51,107 nucleotides of DNA from UBA5794 sp965368815 (GCA_965368815.1 CBDUOH010000004.1:1-51107), one strand, 5' to 3'. Shown: positions 40,763-49,993, counted from the stretch's first letter. The notes: generated by a model from the letters alone, not told the origin. Numbers and translations: made by a program.

Positions 40763-41184
40763 ACGGCCCGATCAGCGACGAGGCAGGATCCGCGGTCATC
40801 GGTGTTGCTCTGGTTGGTGTGTTGCTGGTCCTCACTGCGGTGATCGGGGGTCTGGGTGCGGTCGCGGCAACCTATGCACGGGCAGCGACGGCTGCCGATG
40901 CTGCCGCGCTCGCCTCGGCGCCCGTGACATTCAGACCGTTCGGAGCTTCATCGACAGCCCGAGCCGAAGCAGCTCGCTACGCCGCCGCCAACGACGCACG
41001 CCTCGTGAGGTGTGTTTGTGTCGCGGACCGGTCGTGGGCGTCGCGCACCGTGTCGGTGACGGTCGCTCGTTCGCTGTGGCTCCCGGTCGTGGGTGAGGTC
41101 ACGGTCACGGCCTCGAGCAGGGCCACGTTCGACCCGAGCGCACTGCTGAGGTCGGGTGACCGAGGCGTCGGGGGCACCGGTTGA
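40759..41184 (+). CDS. TadG-like/Rv3654c-type protein
   Basis: A 141-residue protein from GTG 40759. A short N-terminus with DEAGSAVIGVALVGVLLVLTAVIGGLG is a TadE/G-like membrane helix, followed by ATAADAAALASA and an outer part with two cysteines (VRCVCVADRSW). In actinobacterial Tad loci a protein of this size ends the cluster. It is much shorter than proteobacterial TadG and lacks a von Willebrand domain. Its job is likely a minor pilus component. Confidence 0.78.
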   Translation: MNGPISDEAGSAVIGVALVGVLLVLTAVIGGLGAVAATYARAATAADAAALASAPVTFRPFGASSTARAEAARYAAANDARLVRCVCVADRSWASRTVSVTVARSLWLPVVGEVTVTASSRATFDPSALLRSGDRGVGGTG

Positions 41185-41224
41185 TATGGAGTTCGTCATC
41201 GAAACGTCTCTAGTCTCATGAGCT

Positions 41225-42553
41225 ATGCGGATCGTGATCGTCGGTGCAGGGGCCATTGGCTCGTTTCTTGCAGAGAAGCTGTCGCTCGAACGGCTTGATG
41301 TCGTCGTCATCGAGTCGAACCCCGAGGTGGCAGCGGCTGCACAAGCCCGTATCGACTGCCTGGTCATCGAGGGCAACGGTGCATCTTCCGAAACTCTCAA
41401 GCAGGCCGGAATCGAATCTGCGGACCTGCTGATCGCTGTGAGTTCCTCTGATGCGGTCAACGTCCTCGCCTGCGCTGCAGGCACCAGACTCGGCATCCCA
41501 TACAAAGTCGCCCGCGTCGAGGATCCTCATCTCAAGGCAGAAGTCGAAGCGCTTGGCGTGGATCTGGTGATCGATCCCGATGCGGCAGCATCGCGCGAGC
41601 TGGTCGCGCTTGCATCTGGTGGCGAGGTGGCAGAGATGATCCGCTTCGGCAACGGTGATCTCGTGCTCATCGGCGGCTACGTCGGCAAAGGGGCTGCCAT
41701 CATCGGTGGAACCCTTGCGGATCTCCGCAACACGGTCGAGGGATGGGACTGGCTCGTCGTAGCAGTCATCCAGGGGCACAAGACCATCATCGCGCGCGGG
41801 GACACGACACTCGACGAGGGCGATCACGTCCTGATGATGGCGAGAACAGACAGCGCCGAGAAGGCGTACAAGTGGCTCGGCCTGTCATCGCGGCCAGCCG
41901 AAAAGGTGATCATCCTCGGGGGTACCCGCCTTGCACGCCTCACGGCGGGTCTGCTGTCCGCTCGCGGAGTCCACACGACAGTGATCGAACCGGACATGGA
42001 CCGCTGCAAACTGATCGCCACGAAGTATCCGAAGGTTGTGACGGTGTGCGGATCCACCTCGGACAGGAAGCTCCTCGAATCCGAGGGCGCAGGAAGCGCA
42101 GACACCGTCATGGCCCTGACCGGGTGGGACGGCGAGAACGTGCTCGGAGGCATGATCGCCAAGGACCTTGGTGCACGCGAGGTGATAGCGCGGTTCTCGA
42201 ACACCGAGCTCATGGGGCTCGGTGCAGGGGTCGGCATCGATGCGACGGTCAGCTCACGCCTCTCAGCTGCCGATGAGATCCTTCGATTCGTCCGCCGTGG
42301 CGCGATCCACACGGTGGCGACCTTTTCGGACTCGGATGCCGAGGCGATCGAGCTCGAGGTCGGAGCGGATTCCTATGCCGTCGGCAAGACCCTCATGGAA
42401 CTCAAGTTGCCGCATTCCCTCATCATCGGTGGTGTCCAGCGCGGGGATGAATCATTCGTCCCGCGGGGCGACACACGCATCGAGGTCGGGGACCATCTGA
42501 TCGTCATGGCACTGCCCGAAGCCATAGCCGCCGCCGAACACCTCTCGGGCTGA
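41225..42553 (+). CDS. trkA: Trk potassium uptake regulator TrkA
   Basis: A 442-residue protein with two RCK repeats: the first Rossmann motif is IVGAGAIGSFLAEKL with ligand aspartate region VIESNPE, the second is IILGGTRLARLTAGLL. Each half ends in a TrkA-C-type subdomain (IGGYVGKGAAIIGGTL; LEVGADSYAVGKTLMEL). It binds NAD(H)/ATP and gates TrkH. TAGTCT (41211-41216) ends eight bases before the ATG, suggesting a leaderless start. trkH follows after five bases. Confidence 0.95.
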   Translation: MRIVIVGAGAIGSFLAEKLSLERLDVVVIESNPEVAAAAQARIDCLVIEGNGASSETLKQAGIESADLLIAVSSSDAVNVLACAAGTRLGIPYKVARVEDPHLKAEVEALGVDLVIDPDAAASRELVALASGGEVAEMIRFGNGDLVLIGGYVGKGAAIIGGTLADLRNTVEGWDWLVVAVIQGHKTIIARGDTTLDEGDHVLMMARTDSAEKAYKWLGLSSRPAEKVIILGGTRLARLTAGLLSARGVHTTVIEPDMDRCKLIATKYPKVVTVCGSTSDRKLLESEGAGSADTVMALTGWDGENVLGGMIAKDLGAREVIARFSNTELMGLGAGVGIDATVSSRLSAADEILRFVRRGAIHTVATFSDSDAEAIELEVGADSYAVGKTLMELKLPHSLIIGGVQRGDESFVPRGDTRIEVGDHLIVMALPEAIAAAEHLSG

Positions 42554-42558
42554 CGTCC

Positions 42559-44010
42559 ATGTCGTTGCGTCATCTGTTGCACGTCGTTGGGGCCGTGATC
42601 GGCGCCATCGGGGTCTCGATGATGGGACCTGTCGCTGTCAGCCTCCTGTACCGGGAGTGGGATCAGATTCCCGGGCTGCTCGGGGCGGCCGTGGTCACCA
42701 CGCTTTTCGGTTTTGCCTTGTGGCGCAAGTACGACCGGCCGGGTGAACTGAGCACACGAGAAGGGTTCGCGAGTGTCGGCCTTGCATGGATTGCACTCGC
42801 GATGTTCGGATCGCTGCCGTACCTGTTCAGCGGTGCCATCACGAACATCAACGACGCCGTTTTTGAGTCTGCCGCAGGAATCACGACGACCGGTGCGTCG
42901 ATCCTGTCGGATCCCGCCCTGTTGTCCCATGGCGTCTTGTTCTGGCGTTCCTTGACGCAGTGGATAGGAGGCATGGGGATCATCGTTCTCTCCGTAGCGA
43001 TTCTCCCGCTGCTCGGCATGGGGGCGGTCCAGCTCGCAAGGGCCGAGTCGCCAGGGCCCAATCCCGACCGCCTGACGCCCCGATTCTCCGAAACCGCGAA
43101 GCGGCTCTGGTACGTGTATGCCGCCCTGACCGCGATCGAGGCGCTGCTGCTGTGGTTCGGCGAGATGACCTTGTTCGAGGCCATCAACCACTCGTTCACC
43201 ACCCTGTCCACCGGCGGGTTCAGCACAAATGCGGGCTCGCTCGGGGCGTACTCGTCCTATTCGCAGTGGGTCGTGATCGTCTTCATGTTGCTTGCCGGGA
43301 TGTCCTTCACCCTGCACTACAAGATCGTCAGGCGCGACCGGATGGCGTATTTCAAGTCGGCGCCACTGCGGGTGTACCTGGGAATCGTTGTGATTGCTGC
43401 CGTGCTGATGACCATCGGGACCTGGGGAGGGTCGGTCGTCCTCACGATCCGCGACGCGGTCTTCACGTCGCTGACCATCATCACCACGACGGGGTACGGC
43501 ACCGCCGATTTCGTCTTGTGGTCGCCCGCGCTCGGGGTCATGATCGTGGGCCTCATGTTCGTCGGTGGCATGGCAGGGTCCACGTCAGGCGCCATCAAAT
43601 CTGACCGGCTGTTGATCCTGTCGGGTGCGTCGCGCACCGATGTTCGTCGCCTCATCCATCCCAGAGGGGTGTTCGTGACGCGTGTCGGCAAGGATGCCGT
43701 TCCCGACCTCGTTGTCGAGACTGTTCAGACGTTCTTCTTGCTCTACATGTTCTCCTTCATGACCGGGGTCTTCGTGATCGCGATCATCGGCGCTCTGTCG
43801 AACGCCGGTACCGACATGATCACGATGGTGACGGCTGTCGCGTCGTCGCTCGGCAACGTCGGTCCGGGACTCGGTGACATCGGTCCCACCGGCAACTATG
43901 CAGGGTTCCCCGGCCTGAGCAAGTGGGTCCTGTCGACGCTCATGGTCGTCGGTCGCCTCGAGATCCTCCCCATCCTGATTCTCTTCAACCCCGAGGTATG
44001 GCGTCGCTGA
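42559..44010 (+). CDS. trkH: Trk potassium uptake channel TrkH
   Basis: A 483-residue membrane protein with four pore loops, each with the glycine of the selectivity filter: GITTTGASIL, TLSTGGFSTN, IITTTGYGTAD and SSLGNVGPGLG. Helix count and C-terminus (LEILPILILFNPEVWRR) match the TrkH/KtrB family. It imports potassium with TrkA. The start at ATG 42559 is five bases after the trkA stop. Confidence 0.95.
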   Translation: MSLRHLLHVVGAVIGAIGVSMMGPVAVSLLYREWDQIPGLLGAAVVTTLFGFALWRKYDRPGELSTREGFASVGLAWIALAMFGSLPYLFSGAITNINDAVFESAAGITTTGASILSDPALLSHGVLFWRSLTQWIGGMGIIVLSVAILPLLGMGAVQLARAESPGPNPDRLTPRFSETAKRLWYVYAALTAIEALLLWFGEMTLFEAINHSFTTLSTGGFSTNAGSLGAYSSYSQWVVIVFMLLAGMSFTLHYKIVRRDRMAYFKSAPLRVYLGIVVIAAVLMTIGTWGGSVVLTIRDAVFTSLTIITTTGYGTADFVLWSPALGVMIVGLMFVGGMAGSTSGAIKSDRLLILSGASRTDVRRLIHPRGVFVTRVGKDAVPDLVVETVQTFFLLYMFSFMTGVFVIAIIGALSNAGTDMITMVTAVASSLGNVGPGLGDIGPTGNYAGFPGLSKWVLSTLMVVGRLEILPILILFNPEVWRR

Positions 44011-44104
44011 TCCCGGGTGAGTCCGATCCCGGTCCGAGGTCGCGGCTCGCTGGAGCGGGTTTGATGTCGCCGGACCACGGATGCGTGAGGTCGCGGGTTC
44101 TCGA

Positions 44105-44110
44105 TATACT
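44105..44110 (+). promoter_or_regulatory. -10 element of the pyrophosphatase gene
   Basis: TATACT, a near-consensus -10 box, lies 43 bases before the GTG start; the following 5' leader carries an AGGAG ribosome site. No good -35 was seen at 17 bases spacing. Confidence 0.55.
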
Positions 44111-44152
44111 GCCGCCGGTTTAGAACCCCCTTCCACAACAGGAGTGATTTCT

Positions 44153-46228
44153 GTGGCTAGTCCCGACCTATGGCTGTACATCGCCATCGGCATGGGTGTC
44201 GCAGCACTGCTCTTGGCGGCCCTGTACGGGCGTCAGGTGCTTGCTGTCTCACCCGGAAACGAGCGAATGACCGAGCTGATGGTCGCCATCCGCGAAGGTT
44301 CGATGGCGTTCATGCGCCGCGAGTACCTGGCCATCGCCGGTTTCGTCGCGATCATGGCGGTGCTCATCTTTGCTCTGCTCGATTGGGGTCGCCCTTGGGG
44401 TGCGGTTGCCTATGTCTTCGGAGCGGCACTGTCCGCACTCGCCGGATTCATCGGCATGCGGATCGCAACGGCCGCAAATGCCAGGACAGCCGAGGCTGCA
44501 CGTACCGGTGGGACGGCTGGAGCGCTTCCTGTCGCCTTCCGTGGCGGCGCGGTCATGGGATTCACCGTCGCAGGTCTCGGTCTGCTCGGGTTCTCCCTCG
44601 GCATCTGGTTCTTCGCTGAGATCCTCGAAGACCCCGATTGGGTCGACATCGTGACCGCGATCGGCCTCGGCGGATCGTCGATCGCATTGTTTGCTCGTGT
44701 TGGTGGTGGGATCTACACGAAGGCAGCCGATGTCGGTGCCGACCTCGTCGGTAAGGTCGAGGCCGGCATTCCCGAGGACGATCCCCGGAACCCGGCCACG
44801 ATTGCTGACAACGTGGGAGACAACGTCGGCGATGTCGCCGGCATGGGAGCCGATCTCTTCGAGTCATACGTCGGCTCGCTCGTGGCTCCGATTGCCTTTG
44901 CCTCGATCGTCTTTGCCGGCAAGGCATTCGTCCCACACACCATCTTCTACCCACTCATGATTGCCGCAATCGGCATGGGGGCTTCGATCATCGGGTCGTT
45001 CCTCGTGAAGCCGAAGGGCGACGACCTCGCCAGGGCGCTCCACATGGGGACGTGGGCAGCAGCCGCGATCACCGTTGTCGGTGTGGCGATCCTGACGCCC
45101 GTGATGTTCAACGGGGTCGAAGGTGTCGACAACCCGTGGGGCTTCTTCGTTGCGGTCATCGTCGGCCTGGTCGTCGGACTCTTCGTCGGCAAGATCTCCG
45201 AATGGTTCACGTCGGACCACTACAAGACGGTCAAAGAGATCGCACGACAGGCCGAGACCGGTCCAGCGACCGTCACGCTCGCGGGGATCGCCGAAGGCAA
45301 GAAGTCGGCTGCGTATTCCGTGATCGTCGTGGCCCTCGGAATGGGTGCCGCCTACTGGGCGGGTGATCTCGCCGTCGACGAAGGTGGCATCTATGGTGTC
45401 GCCATCGCCGCGATCGGCGTGCTCGCGACCCTGGGCATCACCGTGTCGGTGGACGCATACGGTCCGATCGCGGACAACGCAGGCGGCATCGCCGAGATGG
45501 CAGAACTCGATCCGGAGGTCCGTGAAGCGACGGATCAACTCGACGCCCTCGGCAACACCACCGCAGCAGTGGCCAAGGGCTTCGCCATCGCCTCCGCAGC
45601 GGTTACCGCCCTTGCCCTGTTCTTCACCTTCTCAAAGGCTGTCGGAGTCGAGAGCTTCGACATCCTCGACATCAAGGTTGCTGTCGGTCTGTTCCTCGGG
45701 GCGATGTTCCCGTACCTCTTCGCAGCCATGACGATCCAGGCTGTAGGACGTGCAGCGTTCCAGATGATCGAGGAGGTCCGTCGCCAGTTCCGAGAGATCC
45801 CAGGTCTCCGCGAAGGCAAGCCCGGTGTCAAGCCCGAGTACGCCAAGTGCGTGGACATCTCGACGAAGGCTTCACTGCGCGAGATGATCATCCCCGGCGC
45901 CCTCGCTGTCGTATTCCCGCTTGTGGTCGGTTTCATCTCCGTCGAGATGCTTGGCGGCGTGCTCGCCGGAGCATTGATCTCAGGCTTCCTGCTGGCCATC
46001 TACATGGCCAACGCCGGTGGTGCGTGGGACAACGCCAAGAAGTTCATCGAAGCTGGTGCATTCGGGGGCAAGGGCTCAGATGCCCATAAAGCGGCGGTCG
46101 TCGGTGACACCATCGGTGACCCGTTCAAGGACACATCGGGCCCAGCCATGAACATTGTGATCAAGGTCATGACCATCGTGTCGTTGATCTTTGCATCAGC
46201 GTTCGTCAGTGCAGGCGGGATCCTCTAG
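44153..46228 (+). CDS. hppA: membrane-bound ion-pumping pyrophosphatase
   Basis: A 691-residue protein started at GTG 44153 because AGGAG lies eight bases upstream. The substrate motif VGADLVGKVEAGIPEDDP and the later ADNVGDNVGDVAGMGAD are intact. The potassium-determining site reads GNTTAAVAKG, with Ala rather than Lys, the form of K+-dependent enzymes. It couples pyrophosphate hydrolysis to H+ (or Na+) pumping across the membrane. It directly follows potassium uptake genes. A strong terminator closes the gene. Confidence 0.95.
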   Translation: MASPDLWLYIAIGMGVAALLLAALYGRQVLAVSPGNERMTELMVAIREGSMAFMRREYLAIAGFVAIMAVLIFALLDWGRPWGAVAYVFGAALSALAGFIGMRIATAANARTAEAARTGGTAGALPVAFRGGAVMGFTVAGLGLLGFSLGIWFFAEILEDPDWVDIVTAIGLGGSSIALFARVGGGIYTKAADVGADLVGKVEAGIPEDDPRNPATIADNVGDNVGDVAGMGADLFESYVGSLVAPIAFASIVFAGKAFVPHTIFYPLMIAAIGMGASIIGSFLVKPKGDDLARALHMGTWAAAAITVVGVAILTPVMFNGVEGVDNPWGFFVAVIVGLVVGLFVGKISEWFTSDHYKTVKEIARQAETGPATVTLAGIAEGKKSAAYSVIVVALGMGAAYWAGDLAVDEGGIYGVAIAAIGVLATLGITVSVDAYGPIADNAGGIAEMAELDPEVREATDQLDALGNTTAAVAKGFAIASAAVTALALFFTFSKAVGVESFDILDIKVAVGLFLGAMFPYLFAAMTIQAVGRAAFQMIEEVRRQFREIPGLREGKPGVKPEYAKCVDISTKASLREMIIPGALAVVFPLVVGFISVEMLGGVLAGALISGFLLAIYMANAGGAWDNAKKFIEAGAFGGKGSDAHKAAVVGDTIGDPFKDTSGPAMNIVIKVMTIVSLIFASAFVSAGGIL

Positions 46229-46256
46229 GCGCCCACCCGCTCGAGAGTCCTTGCAG

Positions 46257-46280
46257 GAGCCGTCGGGCAACCGGCGGCTC
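46257..46280 (+). terminator. Rho-independent terminator of the pyrophosphatase gene
   Basis: A ten-base stem GAGCCGTCGG / CCGGCGGCTC (one G-T wobble) with a GCAA tetraloop, followed by TTTGCGTT, 28 bases after the stop. Confidence 0.85.
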
Positions 46281-46339
46281 TTTGCGTTGCGGCGATTCGT
46301 ACCGGGCCGCGGCCAACCCGATGCTGTTCGACCCGGTGA

Positions 46340-47461
46340 TCAGTCGATGTCGCGGCGGCTGAAGACTGCGGTGGCGGCAGCCATTGCGAGGATCGCATAC
46401 ACGGCTATGACCGCCAGCGCCACGGTGCCGCTGTGCGAGAAGACCGTTTCGAGGTACCCCTCGTCATTGGTGATGAACCTGCCGACCTCACCGCCGTTCG
46501 CGAATGCGGTCAGGTTCTCCGTGAGGTCGAACGGCCGGTAGCTCTTCAGGAGTGTGTAGGCGATCGATGGACTGATGGCGATGTAGCCGATCAGTGCGAC
46601 AACGCCACCGACCGTGGCACGGGTGATCGTCGAGATCGAGAGCGCTATCAGGGCAACGGCAGCGGCGGCAACCCCGCCTCGCAGAATGCCGCCCACCAAG
46701 CCGAACCAGAACTCCGAGTCCCCGCCCGCCGTTGATCCTCGCCACAGTGCCGCCGGGAGCAGCGAGACCGTGAGCACCGACAACAGGAACACATGGATCA
46801 GGAACGCGGTGATCGCTGCCACGACAAGTTTTGCGGTGAGAACGCGTTTGCGCCTCGGTTCCCACAGCAGCGTCGTCTCAATCGTCGCCGCAGCGTATTC
46901 GGCCCCTATGAACGATGCACCGATGACGGCGGCAAGTGCAAACAGCATCAGGCTCATCACCGGGATGATGCCGTTGGCCATGGGTCTCGCAGAACGGTAC
47001 TCGACGTCGTTGACCATGATGGTCCGCTCGATGTATTCGGATACCTGTGCTGCGTCCAGATCAGGGCAGCCCTGGCGGTACTGCACCGTCGGCTCGTAGA
47101 GCGACACGACACAGAAGCGGCCGTCCTCGAACGCGTATCCGAAATTCATCGGATTGCAGGCCTCGTCGGCATATGCCTCTGCGGTCGGAAACGAACCCAG
47201 GTACTCCAGGTACCCGGGGTCGGCGTCGACGAGTGCGCCCTCGTCGAAGCGATTCCACTCATCGACGGAGTACAGCCGGCATTGTGCGATGTCGTTGGCC
47301 AGCACCTCGTCGATCTCCGACGTGTCAGGCGGTTCAGCGCTGGATGTGGCGAAGTTTGCGACCCCCGACACGACCATGGCGGAGCCGACGAGCAGCATCA
47401 CCATCCACGGCATGCGCCGCGACCACATTCGGCGCCACTCGATGGCAACGAGCTGCTTCAC
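46340..47461 (-). CDS. ABC-2-type exporter permease
   Basis: A 373-residue protein from ATG 47461. An N-terminal membrane helix (about 20-40) is followed by an unusually large outer loop of about 125 residues with several cysteines (AQCRLYSVDEW, DEACNPMNFGY, GRFCVVS, QGCPDLD), then five membrane helices (FALAAVIGASFIGAEYAAATIETTLLW and on). This ABC-2 layout with an extended loop fits lipid, peptide or drug exporters. It overlaps the ATPase gene by four bases. The substrate is unknown. Confidence 0.85.
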   Translation of the reverse strand: MKQLVAIEWRRMWSRRMPWMVMLLVGSAMVVSGVANFATSSAEPPDTSEIDEVLANDIAQCRLYSVDEWNRFDEGALVDADPGYLEYLGSFPTAEAYADEACNPMNFGYAFEDGRFCVVSLYEPTVQYRQGCPDLDAAQVSEYIERTIMVNDVEYRSARPMANGIIPVMSLMLFALAAVIGASFIGAEYAAATIETTLLWEPRRKRVLTAKLVVAAITAFLIHVFLLSVLTVSLLPAALWRGSTAGGDSEFWFGLVGGILRGGVAAAAVALIALSISTITRATVGGVVALIGYIAISPSIAYTLLKSYRPFDLTENLTAFANGGEVGRFITNDEGYLETVFSHSGTVALAVIAVYAILAMAAATAVFSRRDID

Positions 47462-48390
47462 GAGTCCTCCTCGTGGTCTTGGGTGAGGTCGAGGAAGATG
47501 GACTCGAGGTTGGCCGACTCCAAGCGCAGCCCGCGCAGGAACCTTCCGGCGGATGCGAGTACCCGGGTGACCTCGCTTGCGTTGTCACTGCCGGCCTCGA
47601 CGATGAGCGCGTCGGGATCGGCGGACAGTCGGCCACTGAAACCTGCCGCAGTGAGAACATCGAGTGCCCCCGGGGCGTCGTCGATGGTGACCAGCAGCGT
47701 TCCGCCACCGTTCGCCAGCACGTCGGACACGCGCCCGGACGCGATGAGCCGCCCGCGGTTGACGATGGCGACCGAATCACACATCAGCTGCACCTCGGCG
47801 AGTTGATGACTCGAAACCAGCACGGTCGATCCCGACGCTCCGTAGCGTCGGATCAGCTCCCGCATGTCCTTGATGCCGGCGGGATCGAGGCCGTTCGCCG
47901 GTTCGTCGAGCACCAGAAGCTCCGGATTCTTGAGGATCGCGCCTGCGACGGCGAGGCGTTGCTTCATCCCGAGCGAGTACGCGCCGTACTTGTCGTCGGC
48001 GCGGCTTGCCAATCCGACCTCGTGGAGCGCCTTCCCGACGGCATCGGTCCCCAACCCGCGCATCGAGGCAAGAAGTTCAAGGTTGAGTCTTCCCGAGAAC
48101 CCGGGGGAGAACTTCGGCGACTCGACAAGAGCGCCGACCCTGTCCATGACCGCCGAGAGATCGTCCGTTGTATCCGTGCCGAGCAACCGGACGGCACCGG
48201 CTGTGGGGGTGACCAGTCCGAGCAAGCAGCGGATGGTGGTCGTCTTGCCAGCGCCGTTGGGTCCGAGAAAACCGAACACGCCACCCTTGGGAACATCAAG
48301 ATCGAGCGACTCGATGGCAACGGTGGACCCCCCACGGAGCCCTGTGTACACCTTGCGCAGCGCGCGGATCTCAATTGCCGACTCGGTCAA
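47458..48390 (-). CDS. ABC exporter ATPase
   Basis: A 310-residue ATPase started at TTG 48390, after AAGGTGGGG. Walker A GPNGAGKTT, signature YSLGMKQRLA, Walker B LLVLDEP and the switch histidine SSHQLAEV are intact. The C-terminal 90 residues form the extra domain common in drug- or bacitracin-type (CcmA-like) exporters. It pairs with the permease downstream. TAGAAT on the reverse strand (48414-48419) is a likely -10 box. Confidence 0.92.
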   Translation of the reverse strand: MTESAIEIRALRKVYTGLRGGSTVAIESLDLDVPKGGVFGFLGPNGAGKTTTIRCLLGLVTPTAGAVRLLGTDTTDDLSAVMDRVGALVESPKFSPGFSGRLNLELLASMRGLGTDAVGKALHEVGLASRADDKYGAYSLGMKQRLAVAGAILKNPELLVLDEPANGLDPAGIKDMRELIRRYGASGSTVLVSSHQLAEVQLMCDSVAIVNRGRLIASGRVSDVLANGGGTLLVTIDDAPGALDVLTAAGFSGRLSADPDALIVEAGSDNASEVTRVLASAGRFLRGLRLESANLESIFLDLTQDHEEDS

Positions 48391-48490
48391 TCACCCCACC
48401 TTGGTAGCGCCAGATTCTACCGGTGGGTCGCGTACACAGTCGTCGAATTGAAGCCGATTCTTGGACCACCAGCGAAGGAACCCCGCCCGA

Positions 48491-48724
48491 TCACAGGTCG
48501 CCGGGGTCCTTCATGTCGGGATCATTTCGTCTCCGCTCGTCCTCTTGGCGTTTGCGGTCCCAGTAGTCGCGGTAGGCCTTCTTGCGCGTGTTGCGGATCA
48601 TGAGCCACAGGGCAACGATGGCTGCAGCCATGAGCACCCAGACGACCCACTCTCCACCGCTGCCATCAGGCAGGTTCGCCTCGGCTCCAAGGATGCTGAT
48701 TGCGATGTTTTGAACTCCATGCAT
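48491..48724 (-). CDS. small single-helix membrane protein with charged tail
   Basis: A 77-residue protein: a short outer N-terminus (with GAEANLPDGSGGEW), one membrane helix (VVWVLMAAAIVALWLMI) and a strongly charged inner tail RNTRKKAYRDYWDRKRQEDE. No family recognised. TAGGCT on the reverse strand (48731-48736) is six bases before the ATG, a leaderless pattern. It is divergent from the phosphatase gene. Confidence 0.65.
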   Translation of the reverse strand: MHGVQNIAISILGAEANLPDGSGGEWVVWVLMAAAIVALWLMIRNTRKKAYRDYWDRKRQEDERRRNDPDMKDPGDL

Positions 48725-48759
48725 CCACCTAGCCTACGGTGCGATCCAGGGGAGGTCAT

Positions 48760-49989
48760 GTGGCCAAGACCGTCACGCTGATCAGGCACGCCGAAACCAA
48801 CGCCAACGCCGAGCAGAGGTGGCAGGGCAACACGGACTCGGGGATCTCCGCGCGTGGGAAGATCCAGATCGAGCGGCTCGCCGAGCGGGTTCGGTCCTGG
48901 TCACCGACGGTTGTCTACTCCTCGGACATGCCGCGCACGATGGAAACGTCGCAAGCACTCGGCGGCGGTATCCCGACCCCTGGATTCCGCGAGTTCGGTG
49001 TGGGGATCTGGGAGGGTCTCACGTCTTCTGAGATAGCTGAGCGCTATCCCGACGAGTGGCAGGCATTCTTGCGCTGGGAGGATGTTGCGCCTGGCGGGGG
49101 CGAACAGCTGTCACTGTTCTCACGCCGAGTGAACGCAGCATTCGAACAGGTCATCAGCGACCTCGACGACGGTGGGCACGCTGTCGTCGTCGCCCACGGA
49201 GGGGTCATCTGGGATCTACTCGGGACGATCGCCGGAGTCGGGGGTGGTGGATCGATGATCCCGTCCCACAACACGGGGATTTCGAAGGTCACGATCCACA
49301 GCTCGGGAGCCCGAACGATCACCACCTTCAACGATGCGACCCATATCGAAGAACCTCGGGCACAGTTCGGCCCCGAGGGTCGGAAGCTCACGTTTGTGCG
49401 CCACGGGCAGAGTCACGGGAACGTTGCCGGAACCTGGGATGCAAGCACGGACACCACGCTCACCGAACTCGGACAACAACAAGCCATGGCTGCTGCGGCG
49501 TATGTTCCTGCGGTGCGGTCGTTGTTCAGTTCACCGATGAAGCGAACGAGCCAGACCGCCGAGATCATCGGATCGAAAGTCAACGCAACGGTCACCAAGG
49601 ACGAAGGATTGGTCGAGATGTCGTTCGGAGCGTGGGAGGGGTTGACCACCGAACAGATCGCGCAACAGTATTCGGACGACATCCAGGCATATGAGAGCGG
49701 GGACACCGATCACCTACCCAGGGGCGGTACCGGCGAATCGCTGGTCGGTGCGGGGATCCGGATGCGTGCCACAGCCGAGCGACTCGCCGCAACCGTCGGA
49801 TCCGAGCCGTACGCAGCCGTCTCACATGGCGCGGCGATCAGGGCCCTTGCGGTCAACGTCCTTGGCATCAAGAACGCAGGTCGGGGGAAGATCGCTATTC
49901 CGCACAACACCGCGATGTCGAGCTTCCTCATGACCGGGTCGTCCATGTTCCTCGAGTCGTTCAACGTCGCGCCACACCTCGAGGCGTAG
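48760..49989 (+). CDS. double-domain histidine phosphatase
   Basis: A 409-residue protein from GTG 48760, with GGGGAGG four bases upstream. It holds two complete histidine-phosphatase (phosphoglycerate-mutase-like) domains in tandem: the first with LIRHAETNAN and VVVAHGGVIWDLL (residues 1-200), the second with FVRHGQSHGN and AAVSHGAAIRALA (residues 215-409). Both keep the RHG and late-His residues, so both may be active. Substrate is unknown; relatives act on sugar phosphates or phospholipid heads. The glycosyltransferase gene follows after four bases. Confidence 0.9.
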   Translation: MAKTVTLIRHAETNANAEQRWQGNTDSGISARGKIQIERLAERVRSWSPTVVYSSDMPRTMETSQALGGGIPTPGFREFGVGIWEGLTSSEIAERYPDEWQAFLRWEDVAPGGGEQLSLFSRRVNAAFEQVISDLDDGGHAVVVAHGGVIWDLLGTIAGVGGGGSMIPSHNTGISKVTIHSSGARTITTFNDATHIEEPRAQFGPEGRKLTFVRHGQSHGNVAGTWDASTDTTLTELGQQQAMAAAAYVPAVRSLFSSPMKRTSQTAEIIGSKVNATVTKDEGLVEMSFGAWEGLTTEQIAQQYSDDIQAYESGDTDHLPRGGTGESLVGAGIRMRATAERLAATVGSEPYAAVSHGAAIRALAVNVLGIKNAGRGKIAIPHNTAMSSFLMTGSSMFLESFNVAPHLEA

Positions 49990-49993
49990 CCGA

